Made by a program: the position numbers and the translations under genes. This document shows, in pieces, positions 1 to 8,559 of a stretch of 51,675 nucleotides of DNA (position 1 is the stretch's first letter; every line of letters starts with the position of its first letter). Below the pieces are notes generated by a model. It did no database searches and had not been told where the DNA came from. It saw only the letters and a program-made list of their open reading frames with translations. Origin of the DNA: Gammaproteobacteria bacterium (lineage in GTDB: Bacteria > Pseudomonadota > Gammaproteobacteria > Steroidobacterales > Steroidobacteraceae); assembly GCA_028293805.1 (NCBI GenBank), contig JAQGOC010000061.1, positions 1 through 51,675 of the forward strand. The letters are read 5' to 3'.

Positions 1-1506
1 GTCGCCGTCACTGTCAGCCTCTATATCTGGATTCCGAAAGGATTCTTTCCTCAACAGGATAACGGACTGATTGCCGGAACCACGGAGGCTGCCCCAGACG
101 TCTCCTATTCCGTCATGGTGCTGCGTATGCGCGAGCTGGCGGACAGGGTGCGGCGCGATGAGGCGATCCAGGATGTCTACTTTTGGGTCGAGGGATATCC
201 CTCGACCAACATTGGCAGCATGCTCATCGACCTGAAGCCGTTCGGTGAACGCCACAGCTCCGTGTACGAGGTCATGGATCGGATAAACAGTCGGGTCAGG
301 GGGATGCCGGACATCGCAATTCACCTGCAGGCGCGCCAGGATCTGCAGGTAGGCGCCCGGGGCAGCAAGACCCAGTTTCAGTACACGTTGCGCGATCCCA
401 GTCTGCCGGAATTGCGTCACTGGGCCCCGGTGCTGCTCAAGACGCTGCGCTCGATTCCGCAGATCAAGGACGTCGAGGCCGATATTGATCCGAGTGCTCC
501 GCGGGTGAACATAAAGCTCGACCGGGATGCGATGGCGCGCCTCGGTGTCACCACGCAGGCCGTGGACGACACGCTGTACGATGCTTACGGGCAGCGGCAA
601 GTCGCGAGTTATTACACGCAGGTCAACGTGTATCGCACCATCCTCGAGGTGGCTCCTCAATTCCAGTTGAACGAGAATGCCTTGGCACGACTGTATGTAC
701 CCTCGCGAACGGGTTCCCCGGTACCGCTGGGCGCCATCAGCCATCTCGAGTTTTCCGCCGCGCCACTGACAGTGAACCACGATGGGCAGTTTCCCGCCGT
801 TACTTTGTCCTTCAATCTTGCCAAAGGCGCATCGCTCGGCGAGGCCGTCGATGCGATCAAATCGAAGGAGCGATCTTTTGGAGCGCCGCCTGGATTGAGC
901 TCCGTATTCGCAGGCAGCGCCGGTGCCTTTCAGGAGTCCCTGGCCGGTCAGCCTTTTCTGATTGCTGCGGCGCTATTCGCTATCTTTGTCGTGCTTGGGA
1001 TCCTCTACGAAAGCTTTATTCACCCCTTGACCATACTCTCTACATTGCCCTCCGCCGGCATCGGTGGACTTCTGGCGTTGATGCTTTTGCACTACGATTT
1101 CTCGCTCATCGCCTTGATCGGCGTCATCCTGCTGATCGGGATCGTGAAAAAGAACGGCATCATGATGGTGGACCAGGCGCTGGTGATGGAGGCGCAGAAC
1201 GTTTCCCCCGAAGTCGCCATTTACGAAGCGTCGTTGAAGCGTTTCCGGCCGATCATGATGACGACGATGGTGGCGCTCCTTGGGGCACTGCCGCTCGCAT
1301 TTGGATCGGGTGCCGGATCGGAGTTGCGACGGCCGCTGGGCATCGTGATGGTCGGCGGCTTGTTACTCTCTCAAGTGCTGACGCTGTTCACCACACCGAT
1401 CATTTATCTGTACATGGACCGTATCGTTGCGCGGATTAGTGCCACGCGCAGCGGCATCCCAAGGTTGCATTCTCAACGTAACGCGGATCCACCACGGGTC
1501 ATTTAG
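1..1506 (+). CDS. RND-family efflux transporter, C-terminal part (5' end outside window)
   Basis: The frame is open from base 1 and ends at TAG 1504-1506, so the first half of the gene lies upstream of the window. The opening residues (IPKGFFPQQDNG, then TTEAAPDVSY) match the start of the second periplasmic loop of hydrophobe/amphiphile RND pumps of the MdtB/MdtC/AcrB type. A porter domain of about 290 residues follows. Then come the C-terminal membrane helices (from PFLIAAALFAIFVVLGI onward), including the GIVKKNGIMMVD segment typical of RND pumps. The protein should be an inner-membrane proton/drug antiporter working with a periplasmic adaptor and an outer-membrane channel, whose genes are not in view. 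Substrate cannot be told. The C-terminus (after MDRIVARI) is a short polar tail, as usual. Confidence 0.93.
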   Translation, partial: VAVTVSLYIWIPKGFFPQQDNGLIAGTTEAAPDVSYSVMVLRMRELADRVRRDEAIQDVYFWVEGYPSTNIGSMLIDLKPFGERHSSVYEVMDRINSRVRGMPDIAIHLQARQDLQVGARGSKTQFQYTLRDPSLPELRHWAPVLLKTLRSIPQIKDVEADIDPSAPRVNIKLDRDAMARLGVTTQAVDDTLYDAYGQRQVASYYTQVNVYRTILEVAPQFQLNENALARLYVPSRTGSPVPLGAISHLEFSAAPLTVNHDGQFPAVTLSFNLAKGASLGEAVDAIKSKERSFGAPPGLSSVFAGSAGAFQESLAGQPFLIAAALFAIFVVLGILYESFIHPLTILSTLPSAGIGGLLALMLLHYDFSLIALIGVILLIGIVKKNGIMMVDQALVMEAQNVSPEVAIYEASLKRFRPIMMTTMVALLGALPLAFGSGAGSELRRPLGIVMVGGLLLSQVLTLFTTPIIYLYMDRIVARISATRSGIPRLHSQRNADPPRVI

Positions 1507-1612
1507 CCAGCGAACGGTAGCGCTCGTCGCGTTCCTGCAGGCTCTGCTGAAATGCTTCGAGCACGTTCCGTGGTGGAGCTTGCTGCCGTTTGCGGGCCAA
1601 GTACTCGCGCAT
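1499..1612 (-). CDS. Possible 37-residue ORF or gene remnant
   Basis: An ATG at 1612 opens a 37-codon frame (MREYLARKRQQAPPRNVLEA, then a charged helical tail ending RYRSLAK) that stops at 1499, just inside the 3' end of the convergent RND gene. The residue pattern (Glu/Arg/Gln-rich amphipathic helix) looks protein-like rather than random. It faintly recalls C-termini of small antitoxins, but I cannot assign a family. The frame continues upstream of the ATG for ten codons before a stop, and there is no clear ribosome-binding site, so it may be the tail of a decayed gene. Low confidence. Confidence 0.25.
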   Translation of the reverse strand: MREYLARKRQQAPPRNVLEAFQQSLQERDERYRSLAK

Positions 1613-1745
1613 TGAAGGTGCATGTCTGTCGAGGATCAGGTGCTAGCGCCCCATGGCCGGACGCCACAAGCAGGGCAGCTCTGGGGAACATCAGCTCGCA
1701 GGCACCCGCTGCTCAAGAGCCGGCGAGACTGGGTTCGAGCTGTGT

Positions 1746-2219
1746 CTAGGGGGCGTCCGAACGCTTTTCCTCAGACTTCAGGTCTGAGTTCAGGACGGTA
1801 GCGCCGAGCTCCCGCAAACGTGCCTCGAGCCGAGCGCTTGCTTCCTCCTCTACCTCGATGACCACCGCACTCTTGCCGGGTGTCAGCTGCGCGCCGACGT
1901 CGCTGATGAAGCTGTCTTCCATGCCAAATTTCGCGAGATCTCTCGACAATCCGAGCAATCCCCCGGTACTGAACCCGATCGCCGAGCCCAGCGGTCCAGC
2001 AGCCAGCCCGATCAAGGCGCCGACCAGAGCGCCGATCGGGGCGCGAAAGCTGAGCCGGCTGGTCCACTTCTGCTCCGAGACGGTGCCATCGGCATGCCTG
2101 ACAATGATAGCCAGGCCGCGCACACCAATATCCGCAGGGTCGGCGGGATCCTCCACCACGCGAGCCGCCTCGTAAGCCTTGCCTTCGTCCGGGAAAATGG
2201 CGATGACTAGTCTATTCAC
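1746..2219 (-). CDS. DUF1269 family membrane-associated protein
   Basis: The start is taken as the GTG at 2217-2219 (VNRLVIAIFPDEGKAYEAA), because DUF1269 proteins begin almost at this first beta strand; an ATG 66 bases upstream is also in frame. The protein is about 157 residues. It has an N-terminal alpha/beta part, then a glycine/alanine-rich hydrophobic hairpin (GALVGALIGLAAGPLGSAIG), then the conserved tail in which SAVVIEVEEEA precedes a predicted helix (ARLEARLRELGA). These are the hallmarks of the DUF1269 family. Its function is unknown; members are often stress- or envelope-associated, which is family knowledge rather than something seen here. It is convergent with the RND gene and lies downstream of the FMN reductase on the same strand, 85 bases away. 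Confidence 0.82.
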   Translation of the reverse strand: MNRLVIAIFPDEGKAYEAARVVEDPADPADIGVRGLAIIVRHADGTVSEQKWTSRLSFRAPIGALVGALIGLAAGPLGSAIGFSTGGLLGLSRDLAKFGMEDSFISDVGAQLTPGKSAVVIEVEEEASARLEARLRELGATVLNSDLKSEEKRSDAP

Positions 2220-2304
2220 TCGTTGGCCCTCGCTGTCGCACCACTCGTGAGACGTGCGGCGCCCGATGATCCGTTCCGGCAACGGCCTCGCCGCGGGCGC
2301 CGAT

Positions 2305-2859
2305 TCAGCCCGACGGTCGCACCCGCTTGATGAACGCGCCCAGCGCCTCCAGTTGCTCCACTATCAGTTTCTGCGAGCCCTGGTGGGTGAGCTTGCCATG
2401 CTTGTCGAAACGCTCGTGTGCCTTGGCGAGCATCACCTCGGGCTGGTTGAGCACGAACGCATTGAGGTAAACGAAACACCTGCGCAGGTCATACTGCGCC
2501 CGGCCGGATCCGAGCATGCTCGGACTGGCACCGGTGATCGCGATCGGCTTCTCGTTGAACGGTTGATAGGGCGGACGCGATGCCCAGTCGATCGCGTTCT
2601 TGAGCACGCCAGGGATCGAATAGTTGTATTCCGGCGTGACGATCAGCAGGGCGTCGGCGCTTTGAATCTGATCCCGCAGGCGCCCGACAGCGGCCGGAAA
2701 TCCCACCTGGCGAACATCCTCGTTGTAGGGAGGGATCTCATGGATGTTCGCACTCTCGATCACCGTGTCCGGGGGCGCCGAGTCCACATAGGCCCGCAGC
2801 AGCAAGGCATTGTATGAGCCTTTGCGCAGGCTTCCACAGATACCGAGGATGCGGGCCAT
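2305..2859 (-). CDS. NADPH-dependent FMN reductase (flavodoxin-like fold)
   Basis: The ATG at 2859 is preceded by GGAGAACCCC, a good ribosome-binding site, so I prefer it over an in-frame ATG 39 bases upstream. The product is 184 residues, typical for the family. The N-terminal phosphate-binding loop GICGSLRKGSYN and the motif TPEYNYSIPGVLKNAIDW are diagnostic of the NAD(P)H-dependent FMN/azo/quinone reductases (ChrR/YieF/SsuE-like). These are soluble homodimers or tetramers that bind FMN and reduce flavin, quinones, chromate or azo dyes with NADPH. The real substrate cannot be predicted. It is transcribed divergently from the ECF sigma gene that follows. Confidence 0.93.
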   Translation of the reverse strand: MARILGICGSLRKGSYNALLLRAYVDSAPPDTVIESANIHEIPPYNEDVRQVGFPAAVGRLRDQIQSADALLIVTPEYNYSIPGVLKNAIDWASRPPYQPFNEKPIAITGASPSMLGSGRAQYDLRRCFVYLNAFVLNQPEVMLAKAHERFDKHGKLTHQGSQKLIVEQLEALGAFIKRVRPSG

Positions 2860-3204
2860 GGGGTTCTCCGGGTGCGCTCTCGGCTCACCAGGGGTCATCC
2901 TCCGTCAACCCGATTACGATGGAATTGATGGCAATCAACGCCCGCCCAGAGGCTGCGAACAGACGAGCTGAGCTAGCCGGTGCTGTAGCGCGCCAGCTGG
3001 GGATGCAGGAAAGCGCCATCCGGCATGAATTCTTTCGGAAATATGTAAGTCACTGATTTCATTAGCGGCGTGGGCTGTTTCCGAATCCCGCCCGGGGCGG
3101 GGGCGTTACGGGTATCGTTCACTCGATTGTCGAACGCACTAATAACGGGCGGTAAATCGTCACTTTCCTGATGGGATGGCAGGAGCCAATCGACTCTTTA
3201 TCCA
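2860..3204. other. Divergent intergenic region upstream of the first ECF operon
   Basis: This 345-base gap must hold the promoters of the FMN reductase (leftward) and the ECF sigma operon (rightward). I do not see a confident sigma70 box. A 45-codon frame at 2919-3056 (MELMAINARPEAANRRAELA and onward) is Ala/Arg-rich and could be a small protein, but it has no clear ribosome-binding site and I did not call it. Nothing else is recognisable. Confidence 0.4.
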
Positions 3205-3774
3205 ATGGTTGACGATCAGGAACTCAAAGAATGGTTTTGTCGGGAGGTGTTGCCGCTCGAACGGTCGCTTTCGGCATTCATCCGCCGGAATTGGCGAGAC
3301 GCGGCCGACGTCCTCGATCTTCGGCAAGACATCTATGAGCGGGTGCTGCAGGGAGCGCGGCAGGCCCTGCCCGCGCAGGCCGGGAAGTTCGTCTATACCG
3401 TCGCTCGCAATCATCTGATCAACCGTGCCAAACGTGCGCGAATCGTTTCGTTCGAAGCCGTCGTCGACCTGGACGCGACCTCCGGAAGCGACGTGCTGGA
3501 GCCCGAGCGTCAGCTCCTGGCTCGCGAGGAGTTGCGCCGTATTGAGCTCGGCCTCGAAAAATTGCCGCCGCGCTGCCGGGAAGTGGTGCTTCTTCGCAAG
3601 ATCCGGGGCCTGTCGACGCGCGAGACGGCGGATGAGCTGGGCGTTGGCATCGACACCGTCGAGAAGCAAATGACCCTCGGGATGCGCGCCCTCGCCAATT
3701 TCATGTTGGGCGGATCTGCCAAAGTGCAACGTTCCGGTGTCCCCGGGCTGCTGGCGCGGAGACCCGCGCGATGA
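3205..3774 (+). CDS. ECF-family RNA polymerase sigma factor (FecI-like)
   Basis: The 189-residue product has the two-domain layout of ECF sigma factors. Region 2 lies at about residues 20-85 (RRNWRDAADVLDLRQDIYER and FVYTVARNHLINRAKR). Region 4 lies at about 115-165 (LEKLPPRCREVVLLRKIRG, then STRETADELGVGIDTVEKQM, the -35-recognition helix-turn-helix). It should direct RNA polymerase to a few promoters, most likely the downstream receptor gene. Its stop codon overlaps the start of the FecR gene (ATGA, 3771-3774), so the two are translationally coupled. The arrangement sigma - FecR - TBDR is the classic cell-surface signalling cassette. It lacks a signature that would fix the ligand; iron-siderophore is the commonest case but is not shown here. 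Confidence 0.95.
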   Translation: MVDDQELKEWFCREVLPLERSLSAFIRRNWRDAADVLDLRQDIYERVLQGARQALPAQAGKFVYTVARNHLINRAKRARIVSFEAVVDLDATSGSDVLEPERQLLAREELRRIELGLEKLPPRCREVVLLRKIRGLSTRETADELGVGIDTVEKQMTLGMRALANFMLGGSAKVQRSGVPGLLARRPAR

Positions 3775-4748
3775 TGCGCTCACAGGACCTCGAGGCGCAG
3801 GCTGCCGACTGGCTGATGCGGCGTGAGCAGCCACAATGGTCGCAAGCCGACCAGGCTGCATTGACCGACTGGCTGGACGAGTCCCTGGCACACAAGGCCG
3901 CCTTCTGGCGCCTGGAGCATGGCTGGCAGTTGGCCGATCGCATCGGAGCGCTCTCTGCGCGAGAGATCGCACTTCGCCCCAGACGCACGAGCCTGCCGTC
4001 GAGGTGGTGGCAGGCCAGCGCGTTAGCAGCCTCGCTGCTGCTGGCGGCCGCTTTTACCTTTATTGGCCTGCGTTCCAGGCCCGCATCGTCACCGCAGCCG
4101 AGCTTCGAGGCATTCGACACAGCCGTTGGCGGACACCGGATCATTCCGCTGGCGGATGGCAGCCGAATCGAGCTCAACACCGAAACGATTCTGCGAACCA
4201 GCGTCTCGGACCACCGCCGCGACGTCTGGCTCGATCGAGGCGAGGCTTTTTTCGAGGTCGTTCATATCGAAAACAGCCCCTTCGTGGTCCACGCAGGCCC
4301 GCGCATGATCACCGTGGTCGGGACACAATTCTCGGTACGGCGAGATGGCGACAAAGTAACGGTTGCCGTAGTCAAGGGCAGGGTGCGCGTGGAAGACACC
4401 ACGCGAGGCGAGGCGAGCGCGACAACCACAGTGAATCCAGGCGATATTGCAATCGGCTTGGGCGCTTCGACGATGGTCATCTCACAGCCGGTCGCGGCGG
4501 TTGAGGACACTCTCACCTGGCGCGATGGGCGCCTGGTCTTCCACGGGTCTTCTCTGACGGAGGTTGCGGCCGACTTCAATCGCTACAACCGCCAGCAGCT
4601 GCTGATCTCCGATCCGTCGGTCGCGGCCATTCGAATCAGTGGTACCTTCAAAGCCTCGAACGTGGAGGCCTTCGTGCGGCTGCTCAAACAGGCCTACGGA
4701 CTCAAGGTCGACCTGACGGCAGACGGGAAATTAAAAATATCCTCATAA
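3771..4748 (+). CDS. FecR-family anti-sigma/sigma regulator
   Basis: 325 residues with three expected parts. The N-terminal cytoplasmic domain (DUF4880; AADWLMRREQPQWSQADQAA, then LTDWLDES) binds the sigma factor. A single membrane helix lies at about residues 82-102 (ASALAASLLLAAAFTFIGL). The periplasmic FecR domain starts at about residue 115 (VGGHRIIPLADGSRIELNTE) and is followed by a C-terminal STN-like module (LTWRDGRLVFHGSSLTEVAA to the end). In the Fec paradigm the C-terminal part contacts the receptor's STN domain and FecR then activates FecI. It overlaps the sigma gene by 4 bases and is followed after 70 bases by the receptor gene. Confidence 0.95.
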   Translation: MMRSQDLEAQAADWLMRREQPQWSQADQAALTDWLDESLAHKAAFWRLEHGWQLADRIGALSAREIALRPRRTSLPSRWWQASALAASLLLAAAFTFIGLRSRPASSPQPSFEAFDTAVGGHRIIPLADGSRIELNTETILRTSVSDHRRDVWLDRGEAFFEVVHIENSPFVVHAGPRMITVVGTQFSVRRDGDKVTVAVVKGRVRVEDTTRGEASATTTVNPGDIAIGLGASTMVISQPVAAVEDTLTWRDGRLVFHGSSLTEVAADFNRYNRQQLLISDPSVAAIRISGTFKASNVEAFVRLLKQAYGLKVDLTADGKLKISS

Positions 4749-4818
4749 CTCGTTACGGTTTTGTTGCACCGCCTTGTCTTACCCGATAGCGCGCTTGGGC
4801 GCGTAAGGGGGACCAAGG

Positions 4819-7380
4819 ATGATTAGATATATCGCGGCATTTGTTGCCGCTACCGTCAGCATTGTTGCCAGTATCGCGCCCGTGCACGCCGCGCCCGCGC
4901 AAGTACAAACGCAGATCCAGCACTTTCAAATCCCGCCAGGCGATCTGGGGCAGGCGCTCGACGCCTATATCCGCCAGAGCGGCCGCCAGCTCATCTATCG
5001 GGTGGATGACGTCCGCGGCGTTCACAGCCCCGGCGTGCAAGGTGAGATGTCGGCAGATGAGGCGCTGGCAGCGCTGTTGTCAGGATCGGGCTTCTCGAGC
5101 CGGAGCGATTCCTCAGGCGCACTGGCCGTTGTCCGCACCGATGCTCCACTGAGCGAGGTGGTGGTGACAGCGACCGCCGGCGGGCAGGGTATCGAGCGCC
5201 AGAAGGCCTCCTTTTCGACGACTTCGCTCAACAGCGAGGACATTCACCGGCTCGCGCCGCTGAATACGGCTGCGCTGCTGCAAGGCATTCCCGGCGTGAC
5301 GGTGCATTCGACCGGCGGCGAGCAGGGCAACAACATCTTCGTTCGCGGCTTTCCCAGCAGCGGTGACGCACCGTACGTCACTTTCCAGCTGGCGGGCTCG
5401 GCGGTCTTCGATCCGCCGACGGTTGCCTGGTTCGGCAATGCTGACGTGATTCGTATCGACGAGATGGTCGACCACGTCGAGGCGGTGCGCGGCGGCCCGG
5501 CGCAAGTGTTGTCCAACGGCCAGGTCGGCCTCACGGTCAATATACTTCCCAAGACGGGAACAGACGTCGTGCACGGCGTGGGTGAGATCAGCACCACCGA
5601 TTACGGCAAGCGGCGCTTCGACGGACAGGTCTCCGGCCCGCTGGACGAAAACACATTTTTCTCGGTGGGCGGCTTCTATCAGAACGGCGATAACGTCCGC
5701 CGCCTGCATTTCGCCTCCGAGCTCGGCGGACAGCTCTCCGCCAATATCCTGCACAAGTTCGACCGGGGAAGCGTGCTCGTCTGGGGCCGCATCCTGCAGG
5801 AAAACGACACCTGGAATCTGCCGATTCCGATCATCGTCGATAATGGCAACGTGAGGGAATATCCCGGCTTCGACATCCACACCGGTGCCATCGGCAGTCC
5901 TCAGGAGCGAGAGCTCACGCTGCGCAGCGGCGACGCCTTCCGTTTCGACCAGGGGCGCGGGTCCCGCATCGGCAATGGCGGCTTCAATGTCAGCTATGAA
6001 ATGAGCGACGCTATCAGCGTACAGGAGAAAGCCAGCTATCTTGGCGGCAGCGTCAACACCAACGCGCTCTTCCCGAACGCACCGGTCTCGGCGGCGGCTG
6101 AGGCCAGCGCGCAAGGCGGCGCGTTTGGATCGCTCACCAATGTCGCGACCGGCGAGGTGCTTCCCTCGACGACGCCGGTGATGCAGGTCGGCGCGTGGAT
6201 CGCCGACAAGCAGGTCAAGAACATCAACAACGATCTGAGTGTCACCTGGCACAGCGGTGTCAATAAACTGACGGCGGGCTATTACTTCGCCGCCTTCTCA
6301 TCCCGCGATTACTGGAATCTGGGAAACAACCTGCTGCTGCAGGCGAAGACCAACGGGCCGATCCTGAGTCTCACGCTCGCCGATGGAACGAAAGTCACCG
6401 GGGCGGACAACTTCATCAACGGCAGTACGACCCTGCGCGGCGAGGATTATCAGGGCACCGACGATGCCGGCTTCGTGTCCGATGAGTGGCAGGCGACCTC
6501 CAAGCTCCGCCTGGATGCCGGCGCCCGCCTGCAGTACCACCATATCGAAGGGTCCTTCCGGAACACTGCGACCGCAGCAGATGGAACTGCCATCTTCCTC
6601 AATACCTACACCGACCAGCGCGCCAACTCGCACAAGGTGGCGGCGAGCGCCGGCGCCGACTACGAGCTCACATCCCAGCTCGGGCTGTGGGCGCGCTACA
6701 GCCGGGGCAACATTTTCCCGCAGTTCGACACGGTCCAGAGCGGACTGGTGGGAACCCAGACGGTCGATGCCATGGAAGGCGGCGTGAACTACACGACGTC
6801 CGTGCTGCGCCTCTACGGCAATGCCTTCTACAACAAATTTCGCGGTATCGAGAATTTCGATCTCGCCGCGAACGGCGCGACCTTCATCCGGCACGGCGGA
6901 GCCAACACGTATGGCACGGAGATTTACGCGACAGTCGGATCGTTCAAAGGCTTCTCCATCGGCGGCAGCGCAACCTACCTGCATGCGCGCTTCACCGACT
7001 ATGTAGTCAATGGAATCGACTCGAGCGGCAATCAGGTGCAGGCCCAGCCGCAATGGCAGGGCCGAATGAACGTCAGCTACCGGTACGACGCGGGCTTCGG
7101 CGCGTTCACGCTCTACGGTGCGGGAACGTTCGTGGGCAAGCGCTTCGGCAACGAGACAAACACGCAGATCCTGCCGGCATACACCAAGGTGGACGCGGGG
7201 GCTCTGTTGGAAATGTCCGGCGGGGAATTCTTCCGGGTCTCAGTGGATAATCTGAACAACTCCGCTGGCCTGACCGAGGGCGACGTGCGCGCCGATTTGA
7301 CACGAAGCAACGCCGGCGTGTCGCTGGGCCGTCCCCTGCAGGGACGATCCTTCCAGTTCACGGGAGGCTACCGCTTCTAA
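4819..7380 (+). CDS. TonB-dependent transducer/receptor with N-terminal STN domain
   Basis: 853 residues; the ATG at 4819 sits behind a purine-rich AAGGGGGACCAAGG. A signal peptide (about residues 1-25, ending VHAAPA) precedes an STN domain (about 35-105, HFQIPPGDLGQALDAYIRQS) that in FecA/FpvA-type transducers reports ligand binding to FecR. The TonB box/plug follows (about 112-250; EVVVTAT, NNIFVRGFPSS, VDHVEAVRGGPAQVLSNGQ), then a 22-strand barrel ending in aromatic residues (GGYRF). It should sit in the outer membrane and import a ligand using TonB-ExbBD energy. The NxxR-type plug features resemble ferric-siderophore receptors, but the ligand is not provable from sequence. Last gene of the sigma-FecR-receptor operon; a strong hairpin follows the stop. 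Confidence 0.95.
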   Translation: MIRYIAAFVAATVSIVASIAPVHAAPAQVQTQIQHFQIPPGDLGQALDAYIRQSGRQLIYRVDDVRGVHSPGVQGEMSADEALAALLSGSGFSSRSDSSGALAVVRTDAPLSEVVVTATAGGQGIERQKASFSTTSLNSEDIHRLAPLNTAALLQGIPGVTVHSTGGEQGNNIFVRGFPSSGDAPYVTFQLAGSAVFDPPTVAWFGNADVIRIDEMVDHVEAVRGGPAQVLSNGQVGLTVNILPKTGTDVVHGVGEISTTDYGKRRFDGQVSGPLDENTFFSVGGFYQNGDNVRRLHFASELGGQLSANILHKFDRGSVLVWGRILQENDTWNLPIPIIVDNGNVREYPGFDIHTGAIGSPQERELTLRSGDAFRFDQGRGSRIGNGGFNVSYEMSDAISVQEKASYLGGSVNTNALFPNAPVSAAAEASAQGGAFGSLTNVATGEVLPSTTPVMQVGAWIADKQVKNINNDLSVTWHSGVNKLTAGYYFAAFSSRDYWNLGNNLLLQAKTNGPILSLTLADGTKVTGADNFINGSTTLRGEDYQGTDDAGFVSDEWQATSKLRLDAGARLQYHHIEGSFRNTATAADGTAIFLNTYTDQRANSHKVAASAGADYELTSQLGLWARYSRGNIFPQFDTVQSGLVGTQTVDAMEGGVNYTTSVLRLYGNAFYNKFRGIENFDLAANGATFIRHGGANTYGTEIYATVGSFKGFSIGGSATYLHARFTDYVVNGIDSSGNQVQAQPQWQGRMNVSYRYDAGFGAFTLYGAGTFVGKRFGNETNTQILPAYTKVDAGALLEMSGGEFFRVSVDNLNNSAGLTEGDVRADLTRSNAGVSLGRPLQGRSFQFTGGYRF

Positions 7381-7385
7381 TTCAG

Positions 7386-7429
7386 GCTTGTGCTCGCACC
7401 GTCAAGGATCAATCGGTGCGAGCACAGGC
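7386..7429. terminator. Long perfect hairpin after the TBDR gene
   Basis: TGTGCTCGCACCG (7389-7401) and CGGTGCGAGCACA (7414-7426) are exact reverse complements separated by 12 bases. The stem extends outward by three more pairs including one G-T. There is no T tract after it, so it may be a weak intrinsic or a bidirectional terminator/mRNA-stabilising element between the convergent TBDR and the VOC remnant. Confidence 0.6.
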
Positions 7430-7457
7430 TTCGGTACGTCCCGTCTGGCCGTCACGC

Positions 7458-7720
7458 TCACGACTTTTCCGCGCCGGCGAAGACGATGAGGTTATCGTCC
7501 GGATCCCGTAGGCGCATGATGAAGTAATCCTGCGTGTTCTCGATCGGGCCCGGGTCGAGCCCCGCCGCAAGCAGCCTCGCCCGCTCCGGCTGCAGAGGAA
7601 GCACTCCTAACGTGAGCGTGCCCGCCCCGGCGTGTTGCTTGTCTTCAAAGAGCTGCACCTTTGGCGGAATCGGTGAAGTGCCATTCGGGCGGTGAGTGAC
7701 CGGGCGTAGGCCTGCCGGTC
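7458..7720 (-). pseudogene. Decayed VOC/glyoxalase-superfamily gene (C-terminal half, frameshifted)
   Basis: The last 67 codons are open and read VQLFEDKQHAGAGTLTLGVL ... DYFIMRLRDPDDNLIVFAGA, which is the C-terminal half-domain of a VOC (glyoxalase/bleomycin-resistance) protein. Upstream, the expected preceding strand is spread over two other frames: DRQAYARSLTA (7720-7688), then PEWHFTDSAK immediately after. Joining the three pieces needs two single-base shifts, near 7690 and near 7662. The N-terminal half (about 55 residues) is absent. I therefore read this as a truncated, frameshifted remnant rather than a functional gene; assigning the joined sequence to the VOC family is from memory of family motifs. 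Confidence 0.6.
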
Positions 7721-7875
7721 AGATGAGTTCAGCAGGGGCGGATGCAAGGCCTGACCCGAGCTCGACACCCACCGTGGACGATATCGGGGCCGCGATCCGA
7801 GCGCCAACGGCGCCGTCGGAACATGAGCCTCCGTGCGCGCGTTCTAGTCACTCACGTGAAGCGCGGGAGGTCGTC

Positions 7876-8328
7876 ATGGCGAAGAAATTCAAGGTGAGCA
7901 TTCCTAAGCGCGTCGCCGGCCTGAAGATTCCAAGGGCAGTGCGTAAGGGGCCTGTGGCGAAGTTTCTCAATTCTTCCGCAGGGCAACTGCTCCTCGCGGA
8001 GGCTCTGATGCTGATTGCCGGTGCGCTGGCCGCCGAAGCGCGGGGCTCCGGTTCCGGCCCTGTCGAGCGGCTGCGCAATTCGCTCTCCGCCGCAGCCAAG
8101 CGCGGGGGTGAGAGGGCCGACATCGGGCGAGGCTCGAGCATGCTGTCAGCGGCATTCGGCGATGCGATCCGTACCTTCCGGACGAGTCTCGAGCAGCGTT
8201 TAGCGCAGGAACGGGAAACAACCCGGGAGGGGACTACGGCGGAGGCGGGAGAGGTTCAGAGCGAGTCTGCGCGCCCAAAAAAAAAGGCCGACAGCTCCCC
8301 TACCGAGACGCCATCGATGCCACATTAG
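7876..8328 (+). CDS. Small basic protein of unknown function
   Basis: The ATG at 7876 follows CGGGAGG with ideal spacing and starts a 150-residue protein, so I prefer it to an upstream frame extension. It begins with a very basic segment (MAKKFKVSIPKRVAGLKIPR, then AVRKGPVAKFLNSSAGQ). A short hydrophobic alanine-rich helix follows (about residues 37-55, LLLAEALMLIAGALAAEA), then a charged, Ser/Glu/Lys-rich tail ending in SPTETPSMPH. This layout recurs in short uncharacterised proteobacterial proteins, but I know no function. It could be nucleic-acid or membrane associated. The preceding gene is a convergent pseudogene and the next is a convergent sulfotransferase gene, so it is transcribed alone. 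Confidence 0.7.
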   Translation: MAKKFKVSIPKRVAGLKIPRAVRKGPVAKFLNSSAGQLLLAEALMLIAGALAAEARGSGSGPVERLRNSLSAAAKRGGERADIGRGSSMLSAAFGDAIRTFRTSLEQRLAQERETTREGTTAEAGEVQSESARPKKKADSSPTETPSMPH

Positions 8329-8559
8329 TCCACGTGCCGGCAAGGAGCTTACGGGAGCGCTCGCTCGGGTTCCTTGGGCGGTGGCTTCGTCGTGTGGCTC
8401 GGCGGCGTTGGGAGCGAGAGCTTCGCGACTATCGGGATCCGCCTGAAGGCAGAGGGGTTCTGATCTGGCGGGGTGGGGCACGCGATGGTCAGCAGGTGTT
8501 TAGAAGCCTCATCCAGGTCAATTTCTACCCGCGGCCCAGGTAGTGCGGCATCCGTATGG

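Noticed and set aside
8334-8543. 69-residue Arg-rich frame (MPARSLRERSLGFLGRWLRR...) right after the small basic protein gene
   Set aside because: No ribosome-binding site, composition expected for a GC-rich alternative frame, and no recognisable family.
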